Positions 10,009 through 19,700 are shown, counted from the first letter of the stretch. The stretch is DNA of 64,000 nt from Sediminibacterium sp. C3 (GCF_000508085.1 NZ_KI669560.1:2809114-2873113); one strand, 5' to 3'. The notes: generated by a model not told the origin, from the sequence alone. Numbers and translations are program-made.

Positions 10009-10039
10009 TTTGTTATTTAAACGAGTTTTTGTATCTTAG
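10009..10039 (+). promoter_or_regulatory. Bacteroidota-type promoter
   Basis: TTTG at 10009-10012, 19 nt, then TATCTTAG at 10032-10039 (consensus TAnnTTTG with one change). The stretch upstream, 9915-10008, is strikingly AT-rich and holds no gene. The predicted start near 10046 lies 116 nt before the next ATG, leaving room for the leader described next. Confidence 0.55.
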
Positions 10040-10045
10040 CCGAAA

Positions 10046-10116
10046 CATTAATACAAAGAGTCTCTATATTGGCAAGCAATCGAAAACCCTTCGTTTCTAC
10101 GAGGGGTTTATTTTTG
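10046..10116 (+). ncRNA. possible small RNA or attenuated leader ending in a terminator hairpin
   Basis: Between the promoter and the ATG at 10162 lies a terminator-like hairpin: arm AAACCCTTCG (10084-10093), loop TTTCTA, arm CGAGGGGTTT (10100-10109), ten pairs including one G-T, then ATTTTT. Transcription stopping here would give an RNA of about 70 nt. Read-through would express the outer-membrane protein. I recognise no known riboswitch family and no leader peptide. Confidence 0.4.
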
Positions 10117-10161
10117 TAGGCTGCTAAGGGAATAATTAAACGCTCTATACGTTTATAACAC

Positions 10162-11610
10162 ATGCTACAAAGCAAGCTATTTCTTTCCGTTTTTGTTTTA
10201 TCCATCACGGTTATCGGGGGGATTAAAAACGCCGCGACAGCACAGCAGTATCTGGCCATGCATGGGTCATCCTATGCAGGGGTTAGCAGCATTTTCAATA
10301 ACCCGGCCTCAATTGGCAATAGTGTGCACAGATGGGATCTTCAACTCTTCTCTGCCCAGACCGCTTTTTATACAAATACCCTGTATGCAAGAACCCTGAA
10401 TATTACCAATCTGGGGGCAGACAAACAATATATGACCAATGGGTTTCAGGATAGAAGACTAGACCAGAACTCAGATCTGAGTTTACTATCCGCCATGTAT
10501 CGCATCAACAAAAAACATGCAGTTGCTATTGCATTCAGAGGAAAATTTTATCAGCATATTCAAACCAATGCATTTCATTATCAAGACTCAGCATCCAGCT
10601 TACAAAGCTTTTTTAAGCTGAACAGGAATATCCCTTTTTTGCAGGGCAGAAGTGAACACAGCGGATGGGGTGAACTCAACCTGAGTTATGCAGGAGCCAT
10701 TGCGGAAACAGAAAACAGCCGACTAACAGCTGGTGCCAGCCTACAGATTTCCAAAAGCCTGGGGGGAGCATACATGCGAATGAACGGAGCAAAGTTCAGA
10801 GAAGATATCAATGGCATCGACACCAGTTATACGGCTTATTCAGGAGTTGGAGAGTATGCTTATTCTGCCAATATTGATGTGTTGCAGCAATTCGGCATAA
10901 CCAGCAACAGTGTCCGTGATTTTGTAAAACAATCCAAAACGAGTATGGGCATTAGTGCAGGTTTGGAATACATAGTTTACAACGACGAATCCTATAAAGA
11001 TAACCGGCTATCAGAAGGGAGACCCTATTCGTATAAAATAGGATTCAGCTTAATGGATATTGGAGCGCAGCGTTATACCAACAGTGAATATACAGGCAGA
11101 TTTACCCGGGACAATGATGATGTTTCCGATAGCAGAATTGCCAATATCATGCGCAATGTAAATAACACAAGAGATTTTAAAGACTCAATGACGGCCTTGT
11201 TCGACTCAATACAAACCCTGCCTGCCAGTTTTAATATGGTTAATCCGGCAAGGGCTATTGTAAATGTAGACAAGTGGATGGGTGGTTCTTTTTTTATTAA
11301 TGCACAGCTCATTATTCACCTGAACAGCAGAGCCAGTGCAACAAAGCTGAACACAAATGAAATGGGTTTTTTAGCCGTAACACCCAGATGGGAGACCCTG
11401 AACTGGGGTGTGTTTCTTCCCATGCAACTTACCAGAGATGGACAATTCTGGACAGGTCTTGCATTTAAAGCAGGCCCGTTGATTGCCGGCATTCATAATA
11501 TTGGCATCGTGAAGCAGTGGGCCCTGTTAAACGGAGGCGGCTATATCATGCTGAACTTACATCCTTTCAGAAAAAAGATCAGCAAAACCAGAATGGACTG
11601 TTTTGAATAA
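10162..11610 (+). CDS. DUF5723-like outer-membrane beta-barrel protein
   Basis: 482 residues with a signal peptide ending at about residue 28 (ATAQQ) and long amphipathic strands rich in aromatic and glycine residues. The opening SSYAGVSSIFNNPASIG and the alternating pattern resemble DUF5723 / PorP-like barrels of Bacteroidota (resemblance, not proof). It is probably an outer-membrane protein of unknown cargo. It stands alone behind a promoter with a hairpin leader and converges on the histidine kinase downstream. Confidence 0.65.
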   Translation: MLQSKLFLSVFVLSITVIGGIKNAATAQQYLAMHGSSYAGVSSIFNNPASIGNSVHRWDLQLFSAQTAFYTNTLYARTLNITNLGADKQYMTNGFQDRRLDQNSDLSLLSAMYRINKKHAVAIAFRGKFYQHIQTNAFHYQDSASSLQSFFKLNRNIPFLQGRSEHSGWGELNLSYAGAIAETENSRLTAGASLQISKSLGGAYMRMNGAKFREDINGIDTSYTAYSGVGEYAYSANIDVLQQFGITSNSVRDFVKQSKTSMGISAGLEYIVYNDESYKDNRLSEGRPYSYKIGFSLMDIGAQRYTNSEYTGRFTRDNDDVSDSRIANIMRNVNNTRDFKDSMTALFDSIQTLPASFNMVNPARAIVNVDKWMGGSFFINAQLIIHLNSRASATKLNTNEMGFLAVTPRWETLNWGVFLPMQLTRDGQFWTGLAFKAGPLIAGIHNIGIVKQWALLNGGGYIMLNLHPFRKKISKTRMDCFE

Positions 11611-11631
11611 GGAACAAAACCCTTAAAAGTA

Positions 11632-12837
11632 TTACTGAGGCAAAGTCACCGTAAATCTGGTACCCTTCCCTTTTTCTGATTGAATATCCAGGGAACCATG
11701 TAATTCGTCTATCAATCTTTTTACCAGCGACAAACCAAAACCATATCCTTTTTCTCCGGTAGTACCACTGGAAGAGGTTTTCATTCCTTTTAAAATGGCA
11801 TCCATTTCTTCATTGGTTAACCCTACCCCACTGTCTGCTACAAGAATTTCAAGTGTTTGACCCGATCCTGTAATGGAATGGATATTCAACTCAACTTTAA
11901 TGGTTCCTTCCGGATCAGTAAACTTAATGGCATTGGTAATTAAATTACCAGCAATTTGCAACAATTTATTTTTGGGAATTGCTTTTTGCTCCTGTCCAAC
12001 TTTAATTTGAAAACTTAAATTGATCTGCTTGTTGGCAGCCTGAGGGGTGTACAATTTTTCCAGTTTTTCCTTAAAGGCTTTTAAGGTAAACCCATCTGTT
12101 TTTACAACTCCCTTGGCTTGCTGATCTTCCGCATTTAAAATTTCGGTTGCCAGATCCAGCAGTGAATTTCCAGCACGCTGAATAAGCTTCATGATTTCCA
12201 GAATATCATCCAGTTTTTGTGATTGTCCATGCTCCGTAACCATTTGAGCCAAGCCAATAATACCAGACAATGGACCTCTGATATCGTGAGCTACTTTCTT
12301 ATTGTTCTCATTTACCTCAACCACTTTAGACTTCAGGTTCTGAATATACTTGATAGTAGTCAGGCGGTTCACTACTTCTTTGGCAACTATTTTCAGTAAC
12401 TCAACTTTCTCAGGACTCAGCGTTTTTGCAGCAGAATCCAACACACATAATGCTCCTAAATTCAGACCATCCTGGGTTGCCAATGGAATACCAAAATAAT
12501 ATTCCAGATTAGGATTATCTACCACATAAAATTTATCCTTGAACCTTTCGTCAGAAGAAAGACTTTTTACTTCAAACTGATCATCCTGCATAATTGCATA
12601 CTGACAAACAGAATCCTCTCTTTTCATCTGATCTATGGGCAAACCAAAATTGGCAACTGTCCATTGTGTGTAGGTATCAATTAAATTAACAAGGGAAATT
12701 TGGGTGCCAGCAATTTTTGCAGCCAGTTCAACCAGGTCTTTTAACAAATCAGAAGTATCTGAATAATCAATATCGAATTCAGTTAAAGCCCAGACACGTT
12801 CGTCTTCATTATGTGGGATAGGAGCCTGCATATACAA
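11632..12837 (-). CDS. GAF-domain sensor histidine kinase
   Basis: 401 residues, no membrane segment, so cytoplasmic. An N-terminal GAF domain (about 25-165) is followed by a dimerisation helix with the phospho-acceptor in KKVAHDIRGPL (H184) and an ATPase domain with GNLITNAIKF, DSGVGL and GYGFGLSLVKRL boxes. It would sense a small ligand or redox state through GAF and phosphorylate a response regulator. No regulator is adjacent, so it is an orphan kinase here. Confidence 0.92.
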   Translation of the reverse strand: MYMQAPIPHNEDERVWALTEFDIDYSDTSDLLKDLVELAAKIAGTQISLVNLIDTYTQWTVANFGLPIDQMKREDSVCQYAIMQDDQFEVKSLSSDERFKDKFYVVDNPNLEYYFGIPLATQDGLNLGALCVLDSAAKTLSPEKVELLKIVAKEVVNRLTTIKYIQNLKSKVVEVNENNKKVAHDIRGPLSGIIGLAQMVTEHGQSQKLDDILEIMKLIQRAGNSLLDLATEILNAEDQQAKGVVKTDGFTLKAFKEKLEKLYTPQAANKQINLSFQIKVGQEQKAIPKNKLLQIAGNLITNAIKFTDPEGTIKVELNIHSITGSGQTLEILVADSGVGLTNEEMDAILKGMKTSSSGTTGEKGYGFGLSLVKRLIDELHGSLDIQSEKGKGTRFTVTLPQ

Positions 12838-12967
12838 TAAAATAATTTATTGCAAAAATACGTCATGGCCACTAGGAATCTGTAGTGATAGTTCTATATT
12901 AACAGGCTTTAAGGTCTTATTAACCGATTTAACAGAAAACTTACGGTTTTGTGACAATATTCGGCCA

Positions 12968-14086
12968 TTAGGACCGCTTACGATAACTGATTACCGCCCA
13001 TGCATTAATGATAAAAGCATACAAAAGCATAATTCCAATTTGTGGTGCAATATCCCAAAGCGTACTCCCCTTTAAAACCACCATTCGCATTACTTCAATA
13101 AAATAGGAAATGGGATTGAATTTGGTAAACCAGATAGCCCATTCCGGCATGCTATCAATACTGGTATACAGCCCCCCCATCAATACAAAGATCATCATGA
13201 GAAAAAAGGTAACTAACATTGCTTGCTGCTGGTTTTCAGAATACGTTGAAATTAAAAGGCCAATTCCCAGAATCACCAACAGATAAACGGCTGCAAACAG
13301 GTACAAAGTAAAATAAGAACCAATCGGAATGATTCCATACACGAGCCAGGCAACTACAAATCCCACACTAATCACAACCAGACCAATCATCCAGAAAGGC
13401 AATAATTTGCCAAGAATAAAATGAGATTTTTTAACCGGAGTTACATTAATTTGTTCAATGGTACCCATTTCTTTTTCTCGTACAATATTAATGGAAGAGA
13501 GATTCATCCCCACTATTGTAATTAATAATACAAGAATACCCGGCACCATGAATCGCTTATAATTCATTTTAGGATTGTACCAGTTACTGGACTGAATTTG
13601 TATCTGCGGGAATTCATTGAATTTCCCGGGAACAAGTGTTTTGAGTCTGAAATTCTGATTGAACGACTGGACAATTGTATTTAAATAAGCCGATCCTAAA
13701 TTACCTTTCACCCCGTTGATAGCATTCACAGACAGCGACAAATGTGCTTCTTTCTCCTCAACCAGACCTTTTTCAAAATTGTCTGGAATCTCTAAAATTA
13801 AATCGGCCTGATCAGTTTCAACCGCACGAATGGCTTCATTACGATTATCGGGATACAAAACCAGTTTAAAATAATTGGAAGCAGTGATTTGTTGTACCAA
13901 TTGGTTTGACAGGGTACTGCGGTCCCTGTTCAGAATGGCGATATTAATGTTCTTGATTTCATAATCTGCTGCCATAGGCAACATAATCAGTTGAATTATC
14001 GGAAGAATAAAAATCGTTTTCAGAATAGCCGGATTTCTAAATATCTGCCTGAACTCTTTTTCTAATATGAAACGCAATGGACTCAT
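12968..14086 (-). CDS. ABC-2 type permease of a multidrug exporter (YbhR-like)
   Basis: 372 residues: one N-terminal helix, a large periplasmic domain (about 45-170), then five helices, the plan of ABC-2 permeases such as YbhR/YhhJ. Landmarks are LEKEFRQIFRNPAILK at the start and VREKEMGTIEQINVTP before the third helix. It is the last gene of the efflux operon and overlaps the previous permease frame by 4 nt (ATGA), which suggests coupled translation. This copy is intact, unlike its neighbour. Confidence 0.92.
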   Translation of the reverse strand: MSPLRFILEKEFRQIFRNPAILKTIFILPIIQLIMLPMAADYEIKNINIAILNRDRSTLSNQLVQQITASNYFKLVLYPDNRNEAIRAVETDQADLILEIPDNFEKGLVEEKEAHLSLSVNAINGVKGNLGSAYLNTIVQSFNQNFRLKTLVPGKFNEFPQIQIQSSNWYNPKMNYKRFMVPGILVLLITIVGMNLSSINIVREKEMGTIEQINVTPVKKSHFILGKLLPFWMIGLVVISVGFVVAWLVYGIIPIGSYFTLYLFAAVYLLVILGIGLLISTYSENQQQAMLVTFFLMMIFVLMGGLYTSIDSMPEWAIWFTKFNPISYFIEVMRMVVLKGSTLWDIAPQIGIMLLYAFIINAWAVISYRKRS

Positions 14087-15188
14087 GCCAATCTGATTTT
14101 AAATTTTTTTATTGCAAGACCAAAAAAGAAAAGCATCATACCTGTTAAAACAGCTGTCTCTCTCCAAATCAGCGACAGTCCAACTCCTTTAATCATTACC
14201 GATTTCACAATGATAAAAAACCATTTAGCAGGAATAATATTTGAGACAATCCGGAGGGGCAGTGGCATATTTTCGATAGGGAAAATAAATCCACTGAACA
14301 TAACGGTGGGCAAAAACATCACGATTAATGAAATAAACATGGCGGATTGCTGAGAATCGGTTGCGGAAGAAATTAATAAACCCAATCCCAAGGAAACCAA
14401 AATAAACAGAATACTCTCTGCATACAAGAGTAATAAACTACCATTGATAGGTACTTCCAGCACAAAATAACTCAACAATAAAATGGTTGTGATATTAATA
14501 ATAGACAAAAGCAGATATGGTACAGCCTTGGCTATGATAATTCTAATGGGATTCATGGGTGAGACCAAGAGAATTTCCATATTCCCCATTTCCTTTTCCT
14601 TCACAACCGTTAGTGCCGTCATCATGGTACAAACCAATAACAATACCATCGCCATAACCCCTGGAACAAAATTATATGCTCCTTTTAACTGCGGATTATA
14701 TAACATTCGGGTATCAAGCTGAATTGAATACGGGATGATGTGATTGGGATTCACTTCCTTTTGAAAGTCCTGAACAATTGCGGACAAATAATTCGTTAAT
14801 GTTGTAGCCACATTGGGATCAGACGCATCAGCTATAATTTGCAAATCACCATTATTCTGCTGAAAAAAGCCAGTTTCAAAGTCAGGTGGAATAACGAGAG
14901 CGATTTTAATTTTCCTTTTTTAAATAAGGCATCTACCATTTGCGAATTAGCTGACTGGGCATACAATTCAAAATAACGACTGGCTTCTATCCTATCCGTA
15001 AGCCTATTAGCCAAAACACCGGAAGATTGATTAACAATTGCAATATGACTATTCTTGACCTCATTGGTTAGGGCAAATCCGAAAATAATGATCTGAACCA
15101 TGGGCATGCCCAATAGAATCAACAATGTTTTTCTATCCCGAAAAATATGGTAAAACTCTTTTACTATAAACTGATAAAACTGTTTCAT
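14083..15188 (-). pseudogene. ABC-2 type permease (YbhS-like), frameshifted
   Basis: Two frames together make one permease of about 368 residues, near its 372-residue sister. From ATG at 15188 (MKQFYQFIVKEFYHIF) the frame runs well to ALFKKGK and then goes off into unrelated residues. The next frame resumes with KIKIALVIPPDFETG and continues to the normal C-terminus. The shift falls in an A-rich stretch, T6 at 14916-14921 and T4 at 14910-14913 on the plus strand, and one added base restores the frame. The cause may be real decay, a homopolymer sequencing error or slippage. If real, the exporter has lost half its channel. Confidence 0.88.
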
Positions 15189-15189
15189 A

Positions 15190-15930
15190 TTATTCGCTTC
15201 GTTTTGCTTTTCTGGCCAATTGAATAAATACTTCATCCATTGATTCAGCCAAAAATTTTTGTTTCAAGCGGGAAGGTGTATCCATCGCTTCAATTTTACC
15301 ATCTACCATGATGGAAACCCTATTACAATATTCAGCTTCATCCATATAGTGTGTGGTTACAAAGACGGTGATTCCTTTATCGGCTGCTTCATAAATTAAA
15401 TTCCAGAACTCTCTTCTGGTAATTGGATCAACCCCACCAGTAGGCTCATCCAAAAAAACAATTTGCGGATCGTGAAAAATGGCAACTGAAAAAGCCAGCT
15501 TTTGTTTCCATCCCAGTGGCAACTGACCTACCAAAACATTGGCCTCTTTTTCCAGATTGAGCTGATGCAATAAATGTTGTGTTTTTTCAGCAATCTGTTT
15601 GGGTTGTATGCCATAAATACCTGCATAAAATCGAATATTCTCCTTTACCGTTAAATCCTCATACAGAGAAAACTTCTGACTCATATATCCGATACTGCGC
15701 TTAATGGATTCATTTTGCGTATAAACATCATAGCCTGCCACTTTTGCAATCCCTGAAGTTGGCAACGATAACCCACAAAGCATTTTCATGGCGGTTGTTT
15801 TGCCAGCACCATTGGCTCCCAGAAAACCGAAAATTTCGCCTTGAGCAACGTCAAAACTAATTTGATCAACGGCTTTGAAATCACCAAATTGCTTAGATAG
15901 GTTTTCTACCAGAATGGCGGATTTAGTCAT
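15190..15930 (-). CDS. ABC exporter ATPase (C-terminal half of YbhF-like)
   Basis: 246 residues with Walker A FLGANGAGKTTAMK, a Q-loop in GYMSQKFSLYEDL, Walker B IVFLDEPTGGVDP and the switch histidine in VFVTTHYMDEAEY. The signature LSGGQ is replaced by LPLGWKQKLAF, as in the second half of E. coli YbhF. It pairs with the ATPase at 15923-16843 to give the two unequal sites that YbhF has in one chain. Its stop lies 1 nt before the start of the frameshifted permease. Confidence 0.93.
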   Translation of the reverse strand: MTKSAILVENLSKQFGDFKAVDQISFDVAQGEIFGFLGANGAGKTTAMKMLCGLSLPTSGIAKVAGYDVYTQNESIKRSIGYMSQKFSLYEDLTVKENIRFYAGIYGIQPKQIAEKTQHLLHQLNLEKEANVLVGQLPLGWKQKLAFSVAIFHDPQIVFLDEPTGGVDPITRREFWNLIYEAADKGITVFVTTHYMDEAEYCNRVSIMVDGKIEAMDTPSRLKQKFLAESMDEVFIQLARKAKRSE

Positions 15931-16843
15931 GACTGCGCATTAAATAAATAAACAAATCTTCAATATTGGGTTCTATTCTTTGCATATGAACACCATCAGG
16001 CAAACAAACTTTCTGATTCTTGTCTTTAAGTACCATATGGTGCACTTCACCGAATGGATAAATATCTGCCACAGCAGGATCTTCGCTCATAACTTTCAAT
16101 AAAGACAACATCTGATCAGATTTAAGAGCGTACAAGGGTTTATCAAATCTATTTACAATATTGCCCGGAGTATCAATATGAAGAATTTTTCCCTGCTGAA
16201 TTAATGCAACCTGATCACATAAGCTGGCTTCGTCCATATAGGGAGTTGAAACAAGAATCGTGATGCCTTCTTCTTTGAGTCGCTGTAACATTTCCCAAAA
16301 CTCTTTGCGAGATACCGCGTCCACACCTGTTGTGGGTTCATCTAAAAATAAAATAGAAGGTCTATGAATCAATGCACAGCATAATGCCAGTTTCTGTTTC
16401 ATCCCACCAGAAAGTTGACCTGCCCTTCTATTTTTAAAAGGAGCAATTTGCTCATATATGTCTTTGATTAAATCGTAATTGGCTTCAATAGTTGTATCAA
16501 ACAAGCTGGCAAAAAAGAGTAGGTTCTCTTCAACTGTTAAATCAGTATAAAGCGAAAATTTACCTGGCATATAGCCCATTTGTTTTCTTAACACTTTAAA
16601 ATCGTCCACTACATTCAAGCCATTAATATATAATATTCCGGCATCGGGTAAAAGCAAGGTAGTTAGTATTCGAAACAAAGTGGTTTTACCTGCACCGTCT
16701 GGGCCAATCAAACCAAAAAGTGTTCCTGAAGGAATTTCAAAATTGATATCATTCAATGCAAGTACGGGCTGCTTGTTTACCAGATATGATTTAGAGACGC
16801 CTTCAACTTTAACAGCAAGTGAATCAGAATTTAACTTCTCCAT
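15923..16843 (-). CDS. ABC exporter ATPase (N-terminal half of YbhF-like)
   Basis: 306 residues. Walker A is GLIGPDGAGKTTLFRIL, with the D typical of the first half of YbhF. The signature QLSGGMKQKLAL and Walker B ILFLDEPTTGVDAVSR are canonical, and the switch position reads STPYMDEA, with P where a histidine is usual (the first YbhF half shows the same). A C-terminal extension of about 70 residues follows. It overlaps the next ATPase by 8 nt and the HlyD gene by 20 nt, so this is one tight operon. Confidence 0.93.
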   Translation of the reverse strand: MEKLNSDSLAVKVEGVSKSYLVNKQPVLALNDINFEIPSGTLFGLIGPDGAGKTTLFRILTTLLLPDAGILYINGLNVVDDFKVLRKQMGYMPGKFSLYTDLTVEENLLFFASLFDTTIEANYDLIKDIYEQIAPFKNRRAGQLSGGMKQKLALCCALIHRPSILFLDEPTTGVDAVSRKEFWEMLQRLKEEGITILVSTPYMDEASLCDQVALIQQGKILHIDTPGNIVNRFDKPLYALKSDQMLSLLKVMSEDPAVADIYPFGEVHHMVLKDKNQKVCLPDGVHMQRIEPNIEDLFIYLMRSHD

Positions 16844-17753
16844 ACATCCCTATTTTAAGATACCCGTCATTTTTAACCTGCACTTTGATAGCATATACCA
16901 GATTGGCTCTTTCGTCTTTGGTCTGGATGGTTTTTGGTGTAAACTCTGCCTTATTGGCTATTGCAATAATTCTACCATCATAAGACTTATACGATTCTTT
17001 ATCCTGATCCACATATACTTTTACCATTTGCCCAATCTTCAAAGCAGACAATTGATCACCAGTTACATAAACCCGTAAAATCATCGTGTTAATATCTGCA
17101 ATTTTATAAAGTGGCTTTCCGGCCCCCACTACCTCTCCTGCTTCTGCATACGTATTCAAGACTACTCCATTAAGGGGATTGAGAACAGTTGATTTTTTAA
17201 GCTGGTCTTCTACACCATCAATACGCTTTTCCAATGGTTCCACCTCACTAAGAATAGAGCGATTTTGCGTTCCGATACTGGTTTGTTGAACCTTAATCAA
17301 TTGTTGTGTAACAGACATCTGCTTTTCAAGCGATTCAATCTGAAAAACAAGATCATCCATTTGCTTACGCGTAGCTGCATCGCTTTTCAATAATTCCTGA
17401 ATACGGTTCTTTTCAAATTGTAAATTCTTTAACTGAACCGATTGTACTTCATATTGCTTTTTATATAATTCAATCTGTGGATTAACGTCTAAGGTTTTCT
17501 CATTGAGTGCTTTTACAGAGGCCTGTAACTGGGCTTTTTGTAATACCAGCGCCATAGAATCCAGTAAGGCAACTGGCTGATTCTGCTGTAAACTATCTCC
17601 CTCCTGAACAGAGAAGGATAATAATTTACCCGGTATTTCTGCAGACACCATCACTTCTTCTGTTTCAAATACCCCCTGAGCATCAAAGTCTCCATTTTTA
17701 TTTGAACAAGCCGCTAAAAGAATTCCAAAGAATCCCACCATGTATTTTTTCAT
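16824..17753 (-). CDS. HlyD/YbhG family membrane fusion lipoprotein
   Basis: 309 residues. The N-terminus has a lipobox, FGILLAAC, so it is probably a lipoprotein rather than the transmembrane form of E. coli. It then shows the biotinyl-lipoyl-like segment VSAEIPGKLLSFSVQEGDSL, a long coiled-coil hairpin (about 75-185) and the second lipoyl half NGVVLNTYAEAGEVVGAG. It would link the inner-membrane ABC pump to TolC. It lies 1 nt after the TolC frame and overlaps the ATPase gene. Confidence 0.92.
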   Translation of the reverse strand: MKKYMVGFFGILLAACSNKNGDFDAQGVFETEEVMVSAEIPGKLLSFSVQEGDSLQQNQPVALLDSMALVLQKAQLQASVKALNEKTLDVNPQIELYKKQYEVQSVQLKNLQFEKNRIQELLKSDAATRKQMDDLVFQIESLEKQMSVTQQLIKVQQTSIGTQNRSILSEVEPLEKRIDGVEDQLKKSTVLNPLNGVVLNTYAEAGEVVGAGKPLYKIADINTMILRVYVTGDQLSALKIGQMVKVYVDQDKESYKSYDGRIIAIANKAEFTPKTIQTKDERANLVYAIKVQVKNDGYLKIGMYGEVKF

Positions 17754-17754
17754 G

Positions 17755-19061
17755 CTAATTGCTTTTACCTTTTAATAATTGATATTGTAATTTGGATTGT
17801 ACCACTTGTACTTGATGTTGCACAAGTAATTGACGTGCCTGGTCTAATTCATTCAACTCTTTTAAATAATCATTCGCCGTAATTACCCCATTATTGAGTT
17901 GTACCAGGCTGGTTTGTTTAATTTGCTCTCTCAGCTCAATCAATTCCTGATCAGACTGAATTAATTTCGTTAGCTTTTCAATTTCATCCAGCTGTTGTTG
18001 TAATTGAATCTGGTTGTTTAATGCATAAACTTCCTTCTCATTTTCAATCATCTGGGCTTGATTTTTTAGAATGGTTTTTCTTTTTTTGCTGTATAAAAGC
18101 TCCCGAGAGACCATTGCAGTCTTATACCGCCGATACCAAATAAGGCAAAATCATTTTTAAGCATGTTCAAACCAGGTCTGCCATAGCCGGTTTGAAGAAA
18201 AGCTCCCAATTTAGGCTGCGTCTTTGCATCTATCATAGATTGCTGCGCCAAAATATTGTTTTTCTGGGCATCATACCATTTAAACTCTGGTCTTTCCGTA
18301 ACTTTAATCACTTTTGTTTGCACCAAGGTATCTGGTGTTTCGAATACCGCTCCAGTTTCAAAGTTTTTATTGATCAAAATAGCCAGACCATCCATAATAT
18401 TTTTCTTAGCTGCCTGGGCTTCCGTTAGTTTTTGCTGATTCTTTAAAAGCTGGGCCTTTATCTGCAAAACATTGTTTTTGAATACCAGTCCATTTTTATG
18501 CAAAGCCTCTACTTTATTAAGTGCATTATTTAAATCCTGATTGATATAAACAATCTGACCAATAACAGCATCGGTATACAAGATGCCGCAATACAATTGA
18601 GTCACTCTTTCCTTTACTTTATATAGATCAACTTCATTTTTAATCAATGCCATGGCATTTCCAGTTTGCACTACCTGATTCATTGACTTCTGTACACCAC
18701 CGTCATAAATATTTTGTTGAATATCTACAGTTGCCCTGTATTGGTCTTTAGAGAGCAGCGAAGGCGTAAATCCAGGAATTGGAACTGAAATACTGGTTAC
18801 ATCAGATTGATAAGTAGCCTGACCATTAAGCGTTATCTGTGGATACAAAGCTTTTCTAATGTTCTCAACAGAGAGTTGTGCTGTTTGATTAAGCAAGGCA
18901 GACTGCTTTATCAAAGGGTAATTTTGCATTGCCAAAGACTCAATCATGGGCAATGTATAAGTCTGCGCAGTAAGAGAAAATGATCCGCAGAGTCCAAGTA
19001 AAAAATAAAAAATCGCATAGTAATTATTTTTTGATAGAATCAATAATAAATTTTGGAACAA
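17755..19061 (-). pseudogene. TolC family outer-membrane efflux protein, frameshifted
   Basis: Two frames join into one TolC-like protein. The first carries the signal peptide and coiled-coil helices to GIGGIRLQWSLGSFYTAKK, then stops. The second resumes with RKTILKNQAQMIENEKEV and ends normally. The break lies in A7 and A5 runs (plus-strand T runs at 18081-18087 and 18075-18079); one added base restores the frame. The start is also odd: the open frame begins with TTG at 19061 inside the tetR gene, while an ATG at 19018 is in another frame. One added T in the run at 19007-19012 would give MRFFYFLLGLCGSFSLTAQ, an ideal signal peptide. Confidence 0.85.
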
Positions 19062-19632
19062 ACTGGACCCGCTCCTGCATCAACTGAGTGAATTCCCTTT
19101 TAGATGTTTTGGTACTCATTATAAAAATGGGCTTAAATAATGCAGGAAAAACACACAAACTAATGATGTTCAATATTAATTGTCGGGGATCAACTGGCTT
19201 TATCATACCCGCCGCAACTTCCTTTTGTATTTGTTTTGCCAGTGCAGGAAAATCTGGCAACTCCCCATTAAACATTTTTTGAATCATTTGCTCGGGCTGC
19301 TTATTCACTTCACTCAGCACAAACACAGGAACATATGGATGCTGAATAATCATTTGTATATATGCAGAACAAATTTTTTCAATTTTTTCAAAAAGTGAGT
19401 TTTGGTCTGCAATGATTGTTTTGAGCACCGGAGTAAATTGTTGTACCGCAGCCGTAAAAACCTGTTCAAAGAGCTTGTCTTTATTGCGGAAATAATAATG
19501 AAGTAAAGCCTTATTAATACCAGCTTCATCTGCTATTTCCTGCATGGTTGTACCATCTTTTCCTTTTATTGAAAAGAGTTTTTCTGCAGCATTTAAAATG
19601 ATTGTTTCTGTATTTATTTCAGATATAACCAT
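19024..19632 (-). CDS. TetR/AcrR family repressor of the efflux operon
   Basis: About 202 residues from ATG at 19632 (the frame opens at TTG 19656). The helix-turn-helix is typical: [20 protein letters not shown] followed by [17 protein letters not shown] and [11 protein letters not shown]. The C-terminal part is a ligand-binding helical domain. First gene of the efflux operon, with the palindrome TTAACCATTTGGTTAA 5 nt upstream of its ATG, so autorepression released by an exported compound is the natural model (inference). The TolC gene follows directly. Confidence 0.92.
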   Translation of the reverse strand: MVISEINTETIILNAAEKLFSIKGKDGTTMQEIADEAGINKALLHYYFRNKDKLFEQVFTAAVQQFTPVLKTIIADQNSLFEKIEKICSAYIQMIIQHPYVPVFVLSEVNKQPEQMIQKMFNGELPDFPALAKQIQKEVAAGMIKPVDPRQLILNIISLCVFPALFKPIFIMSTKTSKREFTQLMQERVQFVPKFIIDSIKK

Positions 19633-19637
19633 ATAGT

Positions 19638-19653
19638 TTAACCATTTGGTTAA
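19638..19653. promoter_or_regulatory. TetR-type operator palindrome
   Basis: TTAACCATTTGGTTAA is a 16-bp palindrome, 7-bp arms around a TT centre, just upstream of the tetR start codon. Position, size and symmetry fit binding of a TetR dimer. The bound protein is inferred from location only. Confidence 0.65.
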
Positions 19654-19700
19654 CAAAGTTAATAGAAAATTTATCTAGCAGATACTTTTTTCAAAAAAAA

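Noticed and set aside
14083..15188. Programmed ribosomal frameshifting as the explanation for the permease break
   Set aside because: The slippery heptamer does not fit in the zero frame (T before AAA AAA), and no downstream structure was obvious. Indel or error is simpler.
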